Part shown: positions 54,125 through 63,200 of the stretch, piece by piece | Numbering within the stretch: position 1 is the stretch's first letter | How the letters are laid out: each line of letters opens with the position of its first letter | NCBI RefSeq assembly: GCF_018070345.1 | Contig: NZ_JAGPXX010000005.1 | Coordinates: forward strand, 186,001 to 250,000 | Direction of reading: 5' to 3' | DNA from: Streptomyces sp. F63 | GTDB lineage: Bacteria > Actinomycetota > Actinomycetes > Streptomycetales > Streptomycetaceae | DNA length: 64,000 nt | Position numbers and translations under genes: made by a program | The notes under the pieces: generated by a model | What the model saw: the letters and a program-made list of their open reading frames with translations, nothing else | Told to the model about the DNA's origin: nothing | Databases searched by the model: none

Positions 54125-54892
54125 ATGGAAGCACAGCAGTCGCGCCGGTCCGAGCCGCCGCAGCAGCGCGAGCCCCGGCGTGAGGGCCGCGTGCCCGAGC
54201 CCCGCGGTGGGGAGCGCACGGCGGGGTCCCGCCGGGGCGTCAGCCGACGGGCCCTGCTCATCGGCGGAGCGGCCGTGGGTCTCGGCACGGCCGGGTATCT
54301 CGCCGCGGACGGCTCGCGCTGGTGGTACCGCGTCCCGGGCGTCGACCGGCCCCGGAAGGAGGGCGAGGTCGACCACCCGGGCGCCGAGTGGATACCGGCC
54401 TCGTCCGCGAACTGGCGGATGGCCGACCGGCCGTACGACTACACCATCGACCGGGTGGTGATCCACACCATCGAGGGCGACTACGCGGTGGGCCTGAAGG
54501 TCTTCCAGAACCCCGGGCACGGCGCCGCCGCGCACTACGTGGTGCGCACGGAGGACGGGCACGTGGCGCAGATGGTGCGCGAGTTGGACGTGGCCTACCA
54601 CGCGGGCAACCGCGCCTACAACGAGCGCAGCATCGGCATCGAACACGAGGGCTTCGCGGGGCGCGCCGGCTCCATCACCGACGCCACCTACCGGGCCTCG
54701 GCGGAGCTGACCGCCGGCATCTGCGACCGGTACGGCCTGCCCCGGGACCGGGAGCACATCGTCGGCCATGTCGAGGTGCCCGGCACCGACCACACCGATC
54801 CCGGGCCGCACTGGGACTGGGACCGCTATCTGCGCTTCGTCCGGGCCGTGAAGCCGTCGCCCCGCCCGAGTGACGGAAAGAGCCCGGCCTGA
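54125..54892 (+). CDS. N-acetylmuramoyl-L-alanine amidase (PGRP/Amidase_2), Tat-exported
   Basis: 255 residues. The polar N-terminus (about 40 residues) is followed by a twin-arginine signal, [20 protein letters not shown]. The zinc amidase domain covers about residues 85-245: [15 protein letters not shown] (first His ligand), [39 protein letters not shown] and the [11 protein letters not shown] end with His and Asp ligand candidates. It would cut the bond between muramic acid and L-Ala in peptidoglycan outside the cell. ATG 54125 has AGAGG upstream. It is divergent from mnmA and stands alone. Confidence 0.9.
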   Translation: MEAQQSRRSEPPQQREPRREGRVPEPRGGERTAGSRRGVSRRALLIGGAAVGLGTAGYLAADGSRWWYRVPGVDRPRKEGEVDHPGAEWIPASSANWRMADRPYDYTIDRVVIHTIEGDYAVGLKVFQNPGHGAAAHYVVRTEDGHVAQMVRELDVAYHAGNRAYNERSIGIEHEGFAGRAGSITDATYRASAELTAGICDRYGLPRDREHIVGHVEVPGTDHTDPGPHWDWDRYLRFVRAVKPSPRPSDGKSPA

Positions 54893-55104
54893 CGGGGGGC
54901 GCCGGGCCTGACGGGGACGTGACCGGGGCACCGCGGCGCGGGTGAGCGAGCCCACGGACGGCCGCGCCCGTCCGGGGAGGGGGCCGGCCCGGCGGCGCCC
55001 GTGTGCCGACCCGGCGGGGAGGGGTACCGAGCCGGTGAGCCCGGGGGCCGGCTGGGCAAGGCGGGCCCGCGTCCGTCTCCGGCACCCGCTCGGCGGGGCC
55101 GTGC

Positions 55105-55163
55105 GCCGGCACGGCGGGACCGGGGTGCCGGCACGGCGGGACCGGGGTGCCGGCACGGCGGGC
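55105..55163. repeat. 22-base minisatellite (2.7 units)
   Basis: Units starting GCCGGCACGGCGGGACCGGG at 55105 and 55127, with a partial third from 55149. Part of the gene-free 54893-55463 spacer. Confidence 0.85.
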
Positions 55164-55193
55164 CCACATGCAGGCTCGGTAGGGCGGGGTACC

Positions 55194-55310
55194 GGCTCGG
55201 CGGGCTTGAGTGCCGGCTCGGCGGGCTTGAGTGCCGGCTCGGCGGGCTTGAGTGCCGGCTCGGCGGGCTTGAGTGCCGGCTCGGCGGGCTTGGGTGCCGG
55301 CTCGGCAGGG
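55194..55310. repeat. 21-base minisatellite (five units plus part)
   Basis: Units starting GGCTCGGCGGGCTTGAGTGC at 55194, 55215, 55236, 55257 and 55278 (the last with one change), then a partial copy. Because 21 is a multiple of three, all frames stay open across it on both strands, giving false long reading frames. There are no spacers, so it is not a CRISPR array. The rest of 54893-55463 shows no gene. Confidence 0.9.
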
Positions 55311-55463
55311 CGGCCCCCACGCCCGTCTCCGGCACCGGCCCGGCAGGTCGGGGGCCGGCTCGGCGGGTCGGGCGGCTCGTCCCTCTCCGGCGCCGTTCCG
55401 CCACAGAGTCCGTCTCCACGGCGGCCTCCTTGACCGGCGTCCGGAATCAACCACTATGAGGCG

Positions 55464-57023
55464 GTGATTACCGAACCGCGGGGTGAGCCCGCTTACCACT
55501 GGCTCTTCGGGGACCAGCTCGGCCCGCACTTCCTCACCGGCGCCGGCACGGGAACCGGCGGCACCGGCGGCAGCCGCAGCCGCGCCGGCGGGAAGATCGT
55601 CATGATCGAGAGCCGGTCCGTCTTCCGCCGCCGCCGCTTCCACCGGGCCAAGGCCCATCTCGTCCTCTCCGCCATGCGCCACCGCGCCGCCGAACTCGGC
55701 GACCGCGTGCGCTACATCCGGGCCGGCAGCTACCGCGAGGGCCTGGCCCGGGCCACCGGCGGCGCGTCCGTGACGGTGCATCACCCGACCTCGCACGCCG
55801 CCCTGCGGTTCGTCCGCTCCCTGGAGCAGGTCACCGTCCTCCCGGCGCGCGGCTTCCTGGTCTCCGCCGGGCAGTTCGCCGACTGGACGGGCGCCGGCCC
55901 GGACGGTCCAGGGCCGGGCCGGGTCCGGATGGAGGACTTCTACCGCCGGGTGCGGCGCGAGCTCCGGCTGCTGATGGACGGGGACGAGCCCGCCGGGGGC
56001 CGCTGGAACCTCGACTCCGACAACCGGGAGCCCCCGCCCCGCCAGGATTCGTTGCCCGTCCCCCGCCCCTATCTCCCCCGCGAGGACGCCGTGGACGAGG
56101 AGGTCCGCCGCGACCTCGATCGCTGGGAGGCCGACGGCGAGGTCTCCTTCGCCGGCCGCGACGGACCGCGGCTCTTCCCGGCCACCCGCGCCGAGGCGCT
56201 GCGCGCGCTGCGGCGCTTCACGGAGAAGCGGCTCGGGAGCTTCGGGCCCTGGGAGGACGCCGTCCTGTCCGACGACTGGGCCATGAGCCACAGCCTGCTC
56301 TCCCCCGCGCTCAACCTGGGCCTGCTCGACCCGGCCGAGTGCGTGACGGCCGCCGAGGACGCGTACCGCGCCGGGAAGGTCCCGCTCAACTCCGCCGAGG
56401 GCTTCGTCCGGCAGATCGCCGGCTGGCGCGAGTACATGTGGCATCTGTACTGGAGCCTCGGCGACGAATACCGGCACAGCAACGCCCTGGGCCACCACCG
56501 GCCGCTGCCGGGCTGGTTCGCGGAGCTCGACGCCGGTGCCGTCACCGCCCGCTGCCTCGCCACCGCCCTCACCGGGGTGCGGGACCGCGCCTGGACCCAC
56601 CACATCCCCCGGCTGATGATCCTGGGCAACTGGGCCCTGCAGCGGGGATGGGATCCCCTGGCCGTCACGGACTGGTTCCACCGCTCGTTCGCCGACGGCT
56701 ACGACTGGGTGATGCTGCCGAACGTCATCGGCATGTCCCAGTACGCCGACGGTGGGCGCATCACCACCAAGCCCTATCTGTGCGGCGGTTCGTACATCAA
56801 CCGGATGAGCGACCTCTGCGGGGACTGCGCCTACCGGCCCGACCGGCGGACGGGTGAGCGGGCCTGTCCCGTCACGGCCGGCTACTGGTATTTCCTGGAG
56901 CGGAACCGGCCGCTGCTGGAGGGCAATCCCCGGGTCGCCCGCTCGCTGCACGGGCTGGACCGCCTCACGGATCTGCCCGAGGTCGTACGGCAGGAGGAAG
57001 CACGCGGGGACGCGGCCCCGTAG
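55464..57023 (+). CDS. Iron-sulfur photolyase/cryptochrome (FeS-BCP class)
   Basis: 519 residues of the prokaryotic (6-4) photolyase/CryPro class: YHWLFGDQLGPHF at the start, NLDSDNREPPP, then the helical FAD domain with VRQIAGWREYMWHLYWSLG, HHIPRLMILGNWALQRGW and VMLPNVIGMSQYADGG. Cys364, Cys452, Cys455 and Cys468 have exactly the spacing of the 4Fe-4S ligands of Agrobacterium PhrB (350, 438, 441, 454). It probably repairs UV (6-4) lesions or senses light. A Gly/Ser/Thr-rich insert lies near residues 25-45. GTG 55464 sits close behind GAGG; no other in-frame start keeps the N-terminal motif. Confidence 0.92.
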   Translation: MITEPRGEPAYHWLFGDQLGPHFLTGAGTGTGGTGGSRSRAGGKIVMIESRSVFRRRRFHRAKAHLVLSAMRHRAAELGDRVRYIRAGSYREGLARATGGASVTVHHPTSHAALRFVRSLEQVTVLPARGFLVSAGQFADWTGAGPDGPGPGRVRMEDFYRRVRRELRLLMDGDEPAGGRWNLDSDNREPPPRQDSLPVPRPYLPREDAVDEEVRRDLDRWEADGEVSFAGRDGPRLFPATRAEALRALRRFTEKRLGSFGPWEDAVLSDDWAMSHSLLSPALNLGLLDPAECVTAAEDAYRAGKVPLNSAEGFVRQIAGWREYMWHLYWSLGDEYRHSNALGHHRPLPGWFAELDAGAVTARCLATALTGVRDRAWTHHIPRLMILGNWALQRGWDPLAVTDWFHRSFADGYDWVMLPNVIGMSQYADGGRITTKPYLCGGSYINRMSDLCGDCAYRPDRRTGERACPVTAGYWYFLERNRPLLEGNPRVARSLHGLDRLTDLPEVVRQEEARGDAAP

Positions 57024-57154
57024 CGCAGTGGGCCGGAGGCCGGGCCGGCCCGCGGCCCGGCAGGCAGAGAGCCGGCGGGACGGAGCCCAGGTGGGGCCGG
57101 GGCCGGGGCGGAACCAGCCACCCGGCCCCGCCCCCGGCCGCCGCGCCCGTGCCC

Positions 57155-59449
57155 CTATCCGGCCGCCCCGACGTACGACCGCAGGTGCCGGGCGGTCAAC
57201 GTGTCCCCCTTCTCGACAAGTTCGGCCGGGGTGCCCTCGAAGACGATCCGGCCGCCGTCGTGGCCCGCGCCCGGGCCGAGGTCGATCAGCCAGTCGGCGT
57301 GGGCCATCACGGCCTGGTGGTGTTCGATGACGACGACCGTGTTGCCGTCGTCCACGAGCCGGTCGAGCAGCGCCAGCAGTTGGTCGACGTCGGCCAGGTG
57401 CAGCCCGGTCGTCGGCTCGTCCAGGACGTAGGTCGTGCCCTTCCCGGACATGTGGACGGCGAGTTTCAGCCGCTGCCGCTCGCCTCCGGAGAGGGTGTTG
57501 AGAGGCTGGCCGAGGCGCAGGTAGTCCAGGCCGACATCGACGAGCCGGCCGAGGACGGTGCCGGCCTGGCCGGTGGTGAAGAAGGCGCGCGCCTCGCCCA
57601 CCGGCATCTCCAGCACCTCGCTGATGTTCTTGCCGCGCAGGGTGTAGGAGAGCACCTCGGGGGTGAACCGCTTGCCCTCGCACTTCTCGCAGACGGAGGC
57701 CACCCCGGCCATCATCGCGAGGTCGGTGTAGACGAGCCCGATGCCGTTGCAGCCCGGGCAGGCCCCCTCCGAGTTGGCGCTGAACAGCGCCGCCCGGACG
57801 CCGTTGGCCTTGGCGAAGGCCTTGCGGATCGGGTCGAGCAGCCCCGTGTACGTGGCCGGGTTGCTGCGGCGCGAGCCGCGGATCGGCGACTGGTCCGCGA
57901 CGACGACGCCCTCCCGCCCCGGCAGCGCCCCGTGGATCAGTGAGCTCTTGCCCGAGCCGGCGACCCCGGTGACCACCGTCAGCACACCCAGCGGGATGTC
58001 CACGCTGACGTTCTTGAGGTTGTGCCGGTTGGCGTCCTTGATCGCCAGGTGCCCGCGCGGGGTGCGCACCGCCTCCCGCAGCCGGGCCCGGTGCTCCAGA
58101 TACCGGCCGGTGAGCGTGGAGGAGGCACGCAGTCCGGCCACGTCGCCGCTGTAGCAGACCTCGCCGCCGGCCGTTCCGGCCCCGGGCCCGAGGTCGACGA
58201 CGTGGTCGGCGATCGCGATGACCTCGGGCTTGTGTTCCACGACGAGGACCGTGTTGCCCTTGTCGCGCAGCCGCAGCAGCAGGTTGTTCATCCGCTGGAT
58301 GTCGTGCGGGTGGAGTCCGGTGGTGGGCTCGTCGAAGACGTAGGTGACGTCGGTGAGGCTGGAGCCCAGGTGCCGGACCATCTTCACCCGCTGGGCCTCG
58401 CCGCCGGAGAGGCTTGCGGAGGTGCGGTCCAGGCTGAGATATCCCAGGCCGATCTCCACCAGGGAGTCCAGCAGTTGCCGCAGTCCGGCCAGCAGCGGGG
58501 CGACGGACGCGTCCTCGATGGTCCGCACGAACTCGGCGAGATCGCTGATCTGCATCGCCGAGCAGCCGGCGATGGTGCGTCCGCCGATCTTCGAGGACAG
58601 CGCGGCGGCGTTGAGCCGGGCGCCGCCGCAGTCGGGGCAGTCGGCGAAGACCACGGCGCGGTCGACGAAGGCCCGGATGTGGGACTGCATGGATTCCCGG
58701 TCCTTGGCGAGGAAGGTCCGGCGGATCCGGGGCACCAGCCCCTCGTAGGTGGCGTTGGTCGTGCCCACCTTGATCTTGGTGGTGGGCTTGTGCAGCAGGT
58801 CGTCCCACTCCTGCGGGGTGAACTCCCGCAGCGGCTTGGCGGGGTCGTAGAGGCCGGAGCCCGCCATGATCTGCTGGTACCAGGAGCCCACGGTGAACCC
58901 GGGGGCAGTGATCGCCCCCTCGTTCAGCGAGCGGTCCCGGTCCAGGATCCCGTCGATGTCGATCTCCGTGACCTGGCCGAGCCCCTCGCAGGCGGGGCAC
59001 ATGCCCTCGGCGCTGTTGAAGCTGAAGGCGGTCGAGGTGCCCACGTGCGGGGTGCCGAGACGGCTGAAGACGATCCGGAGCATCGTGTGGGCGTCGGTCG
59101 CGGTGCCCACGGTGGAGCGGGAGTTGGCGCCCATCCGCTCCTGGTCGACGACGATGGCGGCGCTGAGGTTGTGCAGGCCGTCGACGTCGGGGCGGCCCAC
59201 GCTGGGCATGAACCCCTGGACGAAGGCCGAGTACGTCTCGTTGATCAGCCGCTGCGACTCCGCGGCGATGGTGCCGAAGACCAGGGAGGACTTCCCCGAG
59301 CCGGACACGCCGGTGAAGACGGTGAGGCGGCGCTTGGGGAGATCCAGGGAGACGTTCCCGAGGTTGTTCTCCCGGGCCCCGCGGACCTGGATGGTGTCGT
59401 GGCTGTCGGCGGAGTGCGGTGGCCTGGGTACTAAGGGGTCGGAATGCAT
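57155..59449 (-). CDS. Short UvrA-like ABC-type ATPase (drug-resistance/UvrA2 type)
   Basis: 764 residues, about 200 shorter than UvrA. Two ABC modules: Walker A FTGVSGSGKSSLVFGTI and VTGVAGSGKSSLIHGAL; signatures LSGGEAQRVKM and LSGGERQRLKL; Walker B TYVFDEPTTGLHP and TYVLDEPTTGLHL. The zinc-finger cysteine pairs CPACEGLG/CPDCGGAR and CPGCNGIG/CEKCEGKR are present, but the UvrB-binding insert is missing. Similar short proteins (UvrA2, DrrC) protect against DNA-binding drugs. ATG 59449 follows GGAAGAG. It is divergent from a MarR-MFS operon, which fits a resistance role. Confidence 0.88.
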   Translation of the reverse strand: MHSDPLVPRPPHSADSHDTIQVRGARENNLGNVSLDLPKRRLTVFTGVSGSGKSSLVFGTIAAESQRLINETYSAFVQGFMPSVGRPDVDGLHNLSAAIVVDQERMGANSRSTVGTATDAHTMLRIVFSRLGTPHVGTSTAFSFNSAEGMCPACEGLGQVTEIDIDGILDRDRSLNEGAITAPGFTVGSWYQQIMAGSGLYDPAKPLREFTPQEWDDLLHKPTTKIKVGTTNATYEGLVPRIRRTFLAKDRESMQSHIRAFVDRAVVFADCPDCGGARLNAAALSSKIGGRTIAGCSAMQISDLAEFVRTIEDASVAPLLAGLRQLLDSLVEIGLGYLSLDRTSASLSGGEAQRVKMVRHLGSSLTDVTYVFDEPTTGLHPHDIQRMNNLLLRLRDKGNTVLVVEHKPEVIAIADHVVDLGPGAGTAGGEVCYSGDVAGLRASSTLTGRYLEHRARLREAVRTPRGHLAIKDANRHNLKNVSVDIPLGVLTVVTGVAGSGKSSLIHGALPGREGVVVADQSPIRGSRRSNPATYTGLLDPIRKAFAKANGVRAALFSANSEGACPGCNGIGLVYTDLAMMAGVASVCEKCEGKRFTPEVLSYTLRGKNISEVLEMPVGEARAFFTTGQAGTVLGRLVDVGLDYLRLGQPLNTLSGGERQRLKLAVHMSGKGTTYVLDEPTTGLHLADVDQLLALLDRLVDDGNTVVVIEHHQAVMAHADWLIDLGPGAGHDGGRIVFEGTPAELVEKGDTLTARHLRSYVGAAG

Positions 59450-59842
59450 CCGGCTCTTCCTTGCTGGAGTCTCGGCGGTGGTCGTCTCCGCGGCGCGGCC
59501 CCGGCGCCCGGTGCGGGCGGGGTCACGGGACGGCGTACCGGTCCGCCGGCGCACGGCCGACCGGGCCGGGGGAAACGCCGTACAGCGTACGCGGAGCGGC
59601 GGGCGGAGGGGACCGGTTTTCTCCCGGCCGCCCGGCCGCCCGGCCGCCCGGCCACAGCGCGGGGACGGGCTTCGCGGCAGGCCCTGCCGGCTCAGCCCGC
59701 CCGGCGGGTCCGTTCCACCGTCGGTCACCACCGGGCGGGTTCCGCGGACCGATCCGGCGGAGACGCCGCACAGGAGGAGACGCCGCACAGGAGGAGGCCC
59801 GGGGGACGCCCCACCGTGGGCGGCTGACCGCGACGGCAGTTA
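59450..59842. other. Divergent spacer with short tandem duplications
   Basis: No gene seen. An 8-base CGGCCGCC-type repeat (about four units near 59628-59655) and a 17-base perfect duplication starting AGACGCCGCACAGGAGG (59761-59777 and 59778-59794) lie between the UvrA-like gene and the marR promoter. No convincing promoter for the UvrA-like gene was recognised. Confidence 0.5.
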
Positions 59843-59870
59843 TCACAGCACTGTTATATTAGCGCTGTGA
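59843..59870 (+). promoter_or_regulatory. marR operator and -10 box overlapping the start codon
   Basis: TCACAGC (59843-59849) and GCTGTGA (59864-59870) are inverted repeats flanking TATATT (59855-59860), a strong -10 box. The GTG start at 59867 lies inside the right arm and six bases after the -10, so the mRNA is probably leaderless and a bound repressor would block both promoter and start. Typical size for a MarR dimer site. Confidence 0.7.
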
Positions 59871-60355
59871 CATCTTCGGATCCCACAACGCTGCCCGACC
59901 CCTGGCACTCCCTGCACGAGCTGCTGGCAGCCATGGACGCCGAGATCGAGCAGGTCTACGCCGAGCGTGGCATCGAGGGGGTGCGGCCCCGGTTCGCCTA
60001 TCCGCTGATCCGGCTCGCCCACACCGGACCACTGACCATCCGCGAGCTCGCGACGTCCCTGGGCCGCTCGCACTCCGCGGTGAGCCAGACCGTCGCCGCC
60101 CTGCGCAAGGAGGGCCTCGTCACCTCCGAGCCGGGGCCCGACGCCCGCACCCGGCGCATCGGCCTGACCGAGCGCGGCCGATCGCTGGTGCCCTTCCTGG
60201 AAGCGGAGTGGCGCGCCACCCACGCGACGGTCGCCGAGCTGGACAGCGAGATCCCGTACGCGATGACCGCCGTGGTCGAGGAGGTGCGGCGGGCCCTGGA
60301 ACGCCGCCCGATGCGGCAGCGGATCCTCCACCACCTCGTCGAGCCACCGCGATGA
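59867..60355 (+). CDS. MarR-family transcriptional repressor
   Basis: 162 residues. The winged helix is clear: FAYPLIRLAHTGPLTIRELA, SLGRSHSAVSQTVAALRKEG and LVTSEPGPDARTRRIGLTERG, flanked by dimerisation helices. It probably represses itself and the downstream MFS exporter, and perhaps the divergent UvrA-like gene, releasing on binding a small toxic ligand. GTG 59867 has no ribosome site, consistent with leaderless translation. The stop overlaps the MFS start by ATGA. Confidence 0.92.
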   Translation: MTSSDPTTLPDPWHSLHELLAAMDAEIEQVYAERGIEGVRPRFAYPLIRLAHTGPLTIRELATSLGRSHSAVSQTVAALRKEGLVTSEPGPDARTRRIGLTERGRSLVPFLEAEWRATHATVAELDSEIPYAMTAVVEEVRRALERRPMRQRILHHLVEPPR

Positions 60356-61659
60356 GGCGGCGCGTCCGCGTCCGCGTCCGCTTCCTCGACACCCGCCCGC
60401 TGCGCGGCAATCAGCCGTTCCGCGACCTGTGGATCGGCACCTCCGCCTCCCAACTCGGCGGGCAGATGGCCAACGTGGCAGTGCTGGCCCAGGTCTGGGA
60501 GCTGACGGGCAGCCCCGTGGGCACCGGCGCCATCGGGCTCGCCACCGGCCTGCCGATGGTGCTGTTCGGGCTGCTCGGCGGCACGCTGGCCGACACCTTC
60601 GACCGCCGCGCGCTGGTGCGGGCCACCACCGCGGGCCAGCTGCTGGCCGCCGCGGGACTGTGCGCCCAGGCCCTGGCGGACAACCGCGACGTGCTGCTGC
60701 TGCTCGCCCTGGTGGCCGTGGGGACGAGCTGCGGCGCTCTCGGAGCTCCCGCCCGGCGCACCTTCCCGGTCCGGCTGCTGCCGGGCGACCAGGTCGCCGC
60801 CGGTCTCGCGCTGGCCAATGTCTCCTTCCAGGCGGCGATGCTGGCCGGTCCCGCGCTGGCCGGCCTGGTCATCGCCCGCTGGGACCTACCCGCCGCGTAC
60901 GCGGCCCAGGCCGTGACCACGGCGGTCTCGATGCTCGCGGTGCTCCGCCTGCCCGCCATGCCGCCCGAAGGCGCCGACGCGGCAACCGGCAGGCGCCGGC
61001 CGGAGCGTGGCGGCTGGGGAATCGTCCTGCGCCGCCCGACGCTCTGGGGCTCGCTGGCCACCGACCTGTCCGCGACGCTGCTCGCCATGCCCGTCGCGCT
61101 CTTCCCGCTGGTCAACGAGGCCCGCTTCGGGGGAAGTCCACGGACCCTCGGCCTGTTCCTCTCGGCCGTCGCGGCCGGGGGGATCACGGCCGGTCTGCTC
61201 TCCGGCACGGTGACGGGCCGGCGCCGTGCCGGCCTGGTCCAGCTGTCCGCGGCCGGTGTCTGGGGCCTGGCGCTGGCCTGTTTCGGGCTGGCGGGGCCGC
61301 TGTGGGCGGCGCTCGGCTGCCTGGCCGTGGCGGGCGCTGCCGACACTGTGTCCGTCGTCACCCGCGGTGCCCTGATCCAGCGGGAGACCCCGGACGCCTG
61401 CCGGGGCCGGGTCTCCTCGGTGGAACACGTCATCGGTGTCGCGGGCCCCGAACTCGGCAACTTCCGCGGCGGCCTGCTGGCGTCGGCCACCTCCGCCTCC
61501 TTCTCCCTGGTCTTCGGCGGGCTCTCGGCCGTCCTGGCGATCGCCGCCGTGGCCGCGGCCAACGCGCCTCTGCGCGCCTACCGCACGCCGCCCGCTGCCG
61601 CGAGGCCGACCGCCCCTGAAGTCGCCGAGGCGCCGGCGGCCACCGGCGAGGTCCGCTGA
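60352..61659 (+). CDS. MFS transporter, probable drug or siderophore exporter
   Basis: 435 residues with about twelve helices of the MFS_3 (EntS-like) group: FRDLWIGTSASQLGGQMANV, VLFGLLGGTLADTFDRRALV (the motif-A loop GxLADxxxRR), VLLLLALVAVGTSCGALGAP, and in the second half LFLSAVAAGGITAGLLSGTV. The basic start MRRRVRVRVRF lies on the cytoplasmic side. ATG 60352 overlaps the marR stop, so it is co-translated with its regulator. Proton-driven export of a toxic compound is the likely job; the substrate is unknown. Convergent with the cysteine desulfurase gene. Confidence 0.9.
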   Translation: MRRRVRVRVRFLDTRPLRGNQPFRDLWIGTSASQLGGQMANVAVLAQVWELTGSPVGTGAIGLATGLPMVLFGLLGGTLADTFDRRALVRATTAGQLLAAAGLCAQALADNRDVLLLLALVAVGTSCGALGAPARRTFPVRLLPGDQVAAGLALANVSFQAAMLAGPALAGLVIARWDLPAAYAAQAVTTAVSMLAVLRLPAMPPEGADAATGRRRPERGGWGIVLRRPTLWGSLATDLSATLLAMPVALFPLVNEARFGGSPRTLGLFLSAVAAGGITAGLLSGTVTGRRRAGLVQLSAAGVWGLALACFGLAGPLWAALGCLAVAGAADTVSVVTRGALIQRETPDACRGRVSSVEHVIGVAGPELGNFRGGLLASATSASFSLVFGGLSAVLAIAAVAAANAPLRAYRTPPAAARPTAPEVAEAPAATGEVR

Positions 61660-61770
61660 TCCGCCTCCCACCTGCCGCGTCCCGCCTCCCGCCCGGCGCC
61701 CGGCGCCCGGCGAGGCCTGCGTCGTTCCTCGCCGACGGCGTCCGGACCGCGCGCACCGCCCCGTGCCGGC

Positions 61771-62940
61771 TCAGCTCAGCCCGGCCCGGCGGGCCCGTTC
61801 CACCGCCGGGCCGATGGCCTTGGCCACCGCGTCCACATCGGCCTCGGTCGAGGTGTGCCCGAGCGAGAAGCGCAGCGTGCCGCGTGCCTGCTCCGGGCTC
61901 GCACCGGTGGCCAGGACGACATGGCTCGGCTGGGCGACCCCGGCCGTGCAGGCGGAGCCGGTGGAGCACTCGATGCCCTGGGCGTCGAGCAGCAGGAGGA
62001 GCGAGTCGCCCTCGCAGCCGGGGAAGGAGAAGTGCGCGTTGGCGGGGAGCCGCCCGGCCGGGTCGGGGTCGCCGCCGAGGATCGCGTCCGGCACCGCCTC
62101 CCGTACGGCCGCCACCAGCCTGTCGCGGAGCGCGCCGATCTCCCGCGCGAAGTCCGCGCGGTGCTCGGCGGCGTGGCGCCCGGCCGCGGCGAAGGCGGCC
62201 ACCGCCGGGACGTCGAGGGTGCCGGAGCGCACCTGCCGCTCCTGCCCGCCGCCGTGCAGCAGTGGGACGGGGGCCAGATCGCGGCGGAGCAGCAGCGCGC
62301 CGATGCCGTACGGGCCGCCGATCTTGTGGCCGGAGACGGTGAGGGCGCTCAGTCCGGAGGCGGCGAAGTCCAGCTCGATCTGCCCGAACGCCTGCACGGC
62401 GTCGGAGTGGACGGGGATGCCGTACCCGGCGGCCACGGCGGCCAGTTCCGCGACCGGCATGACCGTGCCGATCTCGTTGTTGGCCCACATCACGGTCACC
62501 AGCGCCACATCGTCCGGGTTCCGTTCCACGGCCTCGCGCAGGGCCTCGGGGTGCACCCGCCCGGCGGAGTCCACCGGCAGGTACTCCACCCGGGCGCCCT
62601 CGTGCTCGGCGAGCCAGTCGACGGCGTCCAGGACGGCGTGGTGTTCGACGGGGCTGGCGAGGATCCGGGTGCGCTCCGGTGCGCCGTCCCGCCGGGCCCA
62701 GTAGAGGCCCTTCACCGCGAGATTGTCCGATTCCGTACCTCCCGAGGTGAACACCACCTCGCTGGGCCGCGCCCCGAGGGCCGCCGCGAGCGACTCGCGG
62801 GACTCCTCGACGGTGCGCCGGGCCCGCCGCCCGGCCGCGTGGAGGGAGGAGGCGTTGCCGGTGACGGCGAACTGGGCGGTCATCGCCGCCACCGCCTCGG
62901 GAAGCATGGGCGTCGTGGCGGCGTGATCGAGGTAGGCCAT
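61771..62940 (-). CDS. Cysteine desulfurase (NifS/IscS class)
   Basis: 389 residues. PLP enzyme that takes sulfur from cysteine as a protein persulfide for tRNA thiolation or Fe-S assembly. [15 protein letters not shown] at the start, [30 protein letters not shown] (PLP-stacking His), [10 protein letters not shown], the PLP Lys in [16 protein letters not shown], and the active Cys in [18 protein letters not shown], a class I-like loop. ATG 62940 has no real ribosome site; TAGAAT (62951-62956) ends ten bases upstream, so the leader is very short or absent. No Fe-S scaffold gene is adjacent; in Streptomyces this gene lies near mnmA. Confidence 0.95.
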   Translation of the reverse strand: MAYLDHAATTPMLPEAVAAMTAQFAVTGNASSLHAAGRRARRTVEESRESLAAALGARPSEVVFTSGGTESDNLAVKGLYWARRDGAPERTRILASPVEHHAVLDAVDWLAEHEGARVEYLPVDSAGRVHPEALREAVERNPDDVALVTVMWANNEIGTVMPVAELAAVAAGYGIPVHSDAVQAFGQIELDFAASGLSALTVSGHKIGGPYGIGALLLRRDLAPVPLLHGGGQERQVRSGTLDVPAVAAFAAAGRHAAEHRADFAREIGALRDRLVAAVREAVPDAILGGDPDPAGRLPANAHFSFPGCEGDSLLLLLDAQGIECSTGSACTAGVAQPSHVVLATGASPEQARGTLRFSLGHTSTEADVDAVAKAIGPAVERARRAGLS

Positions 62941-63017
62941 GATGCGCACGATTCTACGAGGAGCGGCGCGGGCGGAAGGCCGCCCCCGGCCTGTACCGCG
63001 CCCTCCGGTCAGTGGGC

Positions 63018-63045
63018 GGCCGCGCGGGACCGGTCCCGCGCGGCC
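63018..63045. terminator. 28-base perfect palindrome between thioesterase and cysteine desulfurase
   Basis: GGCCGCGCGGGACC (63018-63031) is followed directly by its complement GGTCCCGCGCGGCC (63032-63045). It probably ends the thioesterase transcript, whose stop is 155 bases upstream on the minus strand. The rest of 62957-63200 shows no gene. Confidence 0.55.
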
Positions 63046-63200
63046 GTGTGCCGTGTGCCGTGTGTCCGGTGGGCCCGCGGCCGGCCGGTGCCGGTGCACG
63101 GCGGTGCGCTTCCGTGGCGGGCCCACGGCGGGCGGGTCGCGGCCCGGCGCCCGGGCGCGGGGGCGGGGGCCCGGCTCCGGGGTCGCGCCGGCGCCACCCG

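Noticed and set aside
55194..55310. Regular repeats suggesting a CRISPR array
   Set aside because: The units are directly adjacent with no spacers, and no cas gene is nearby.
54675..59000. A 1441-codon open frame on the minus strand
   Set aside because: It runs through the photolyase antisense, the minisatellites and an off-frame of the UvrA-like gene; its KPAEPAL repeats only reflect the 21-base DNA repeat.
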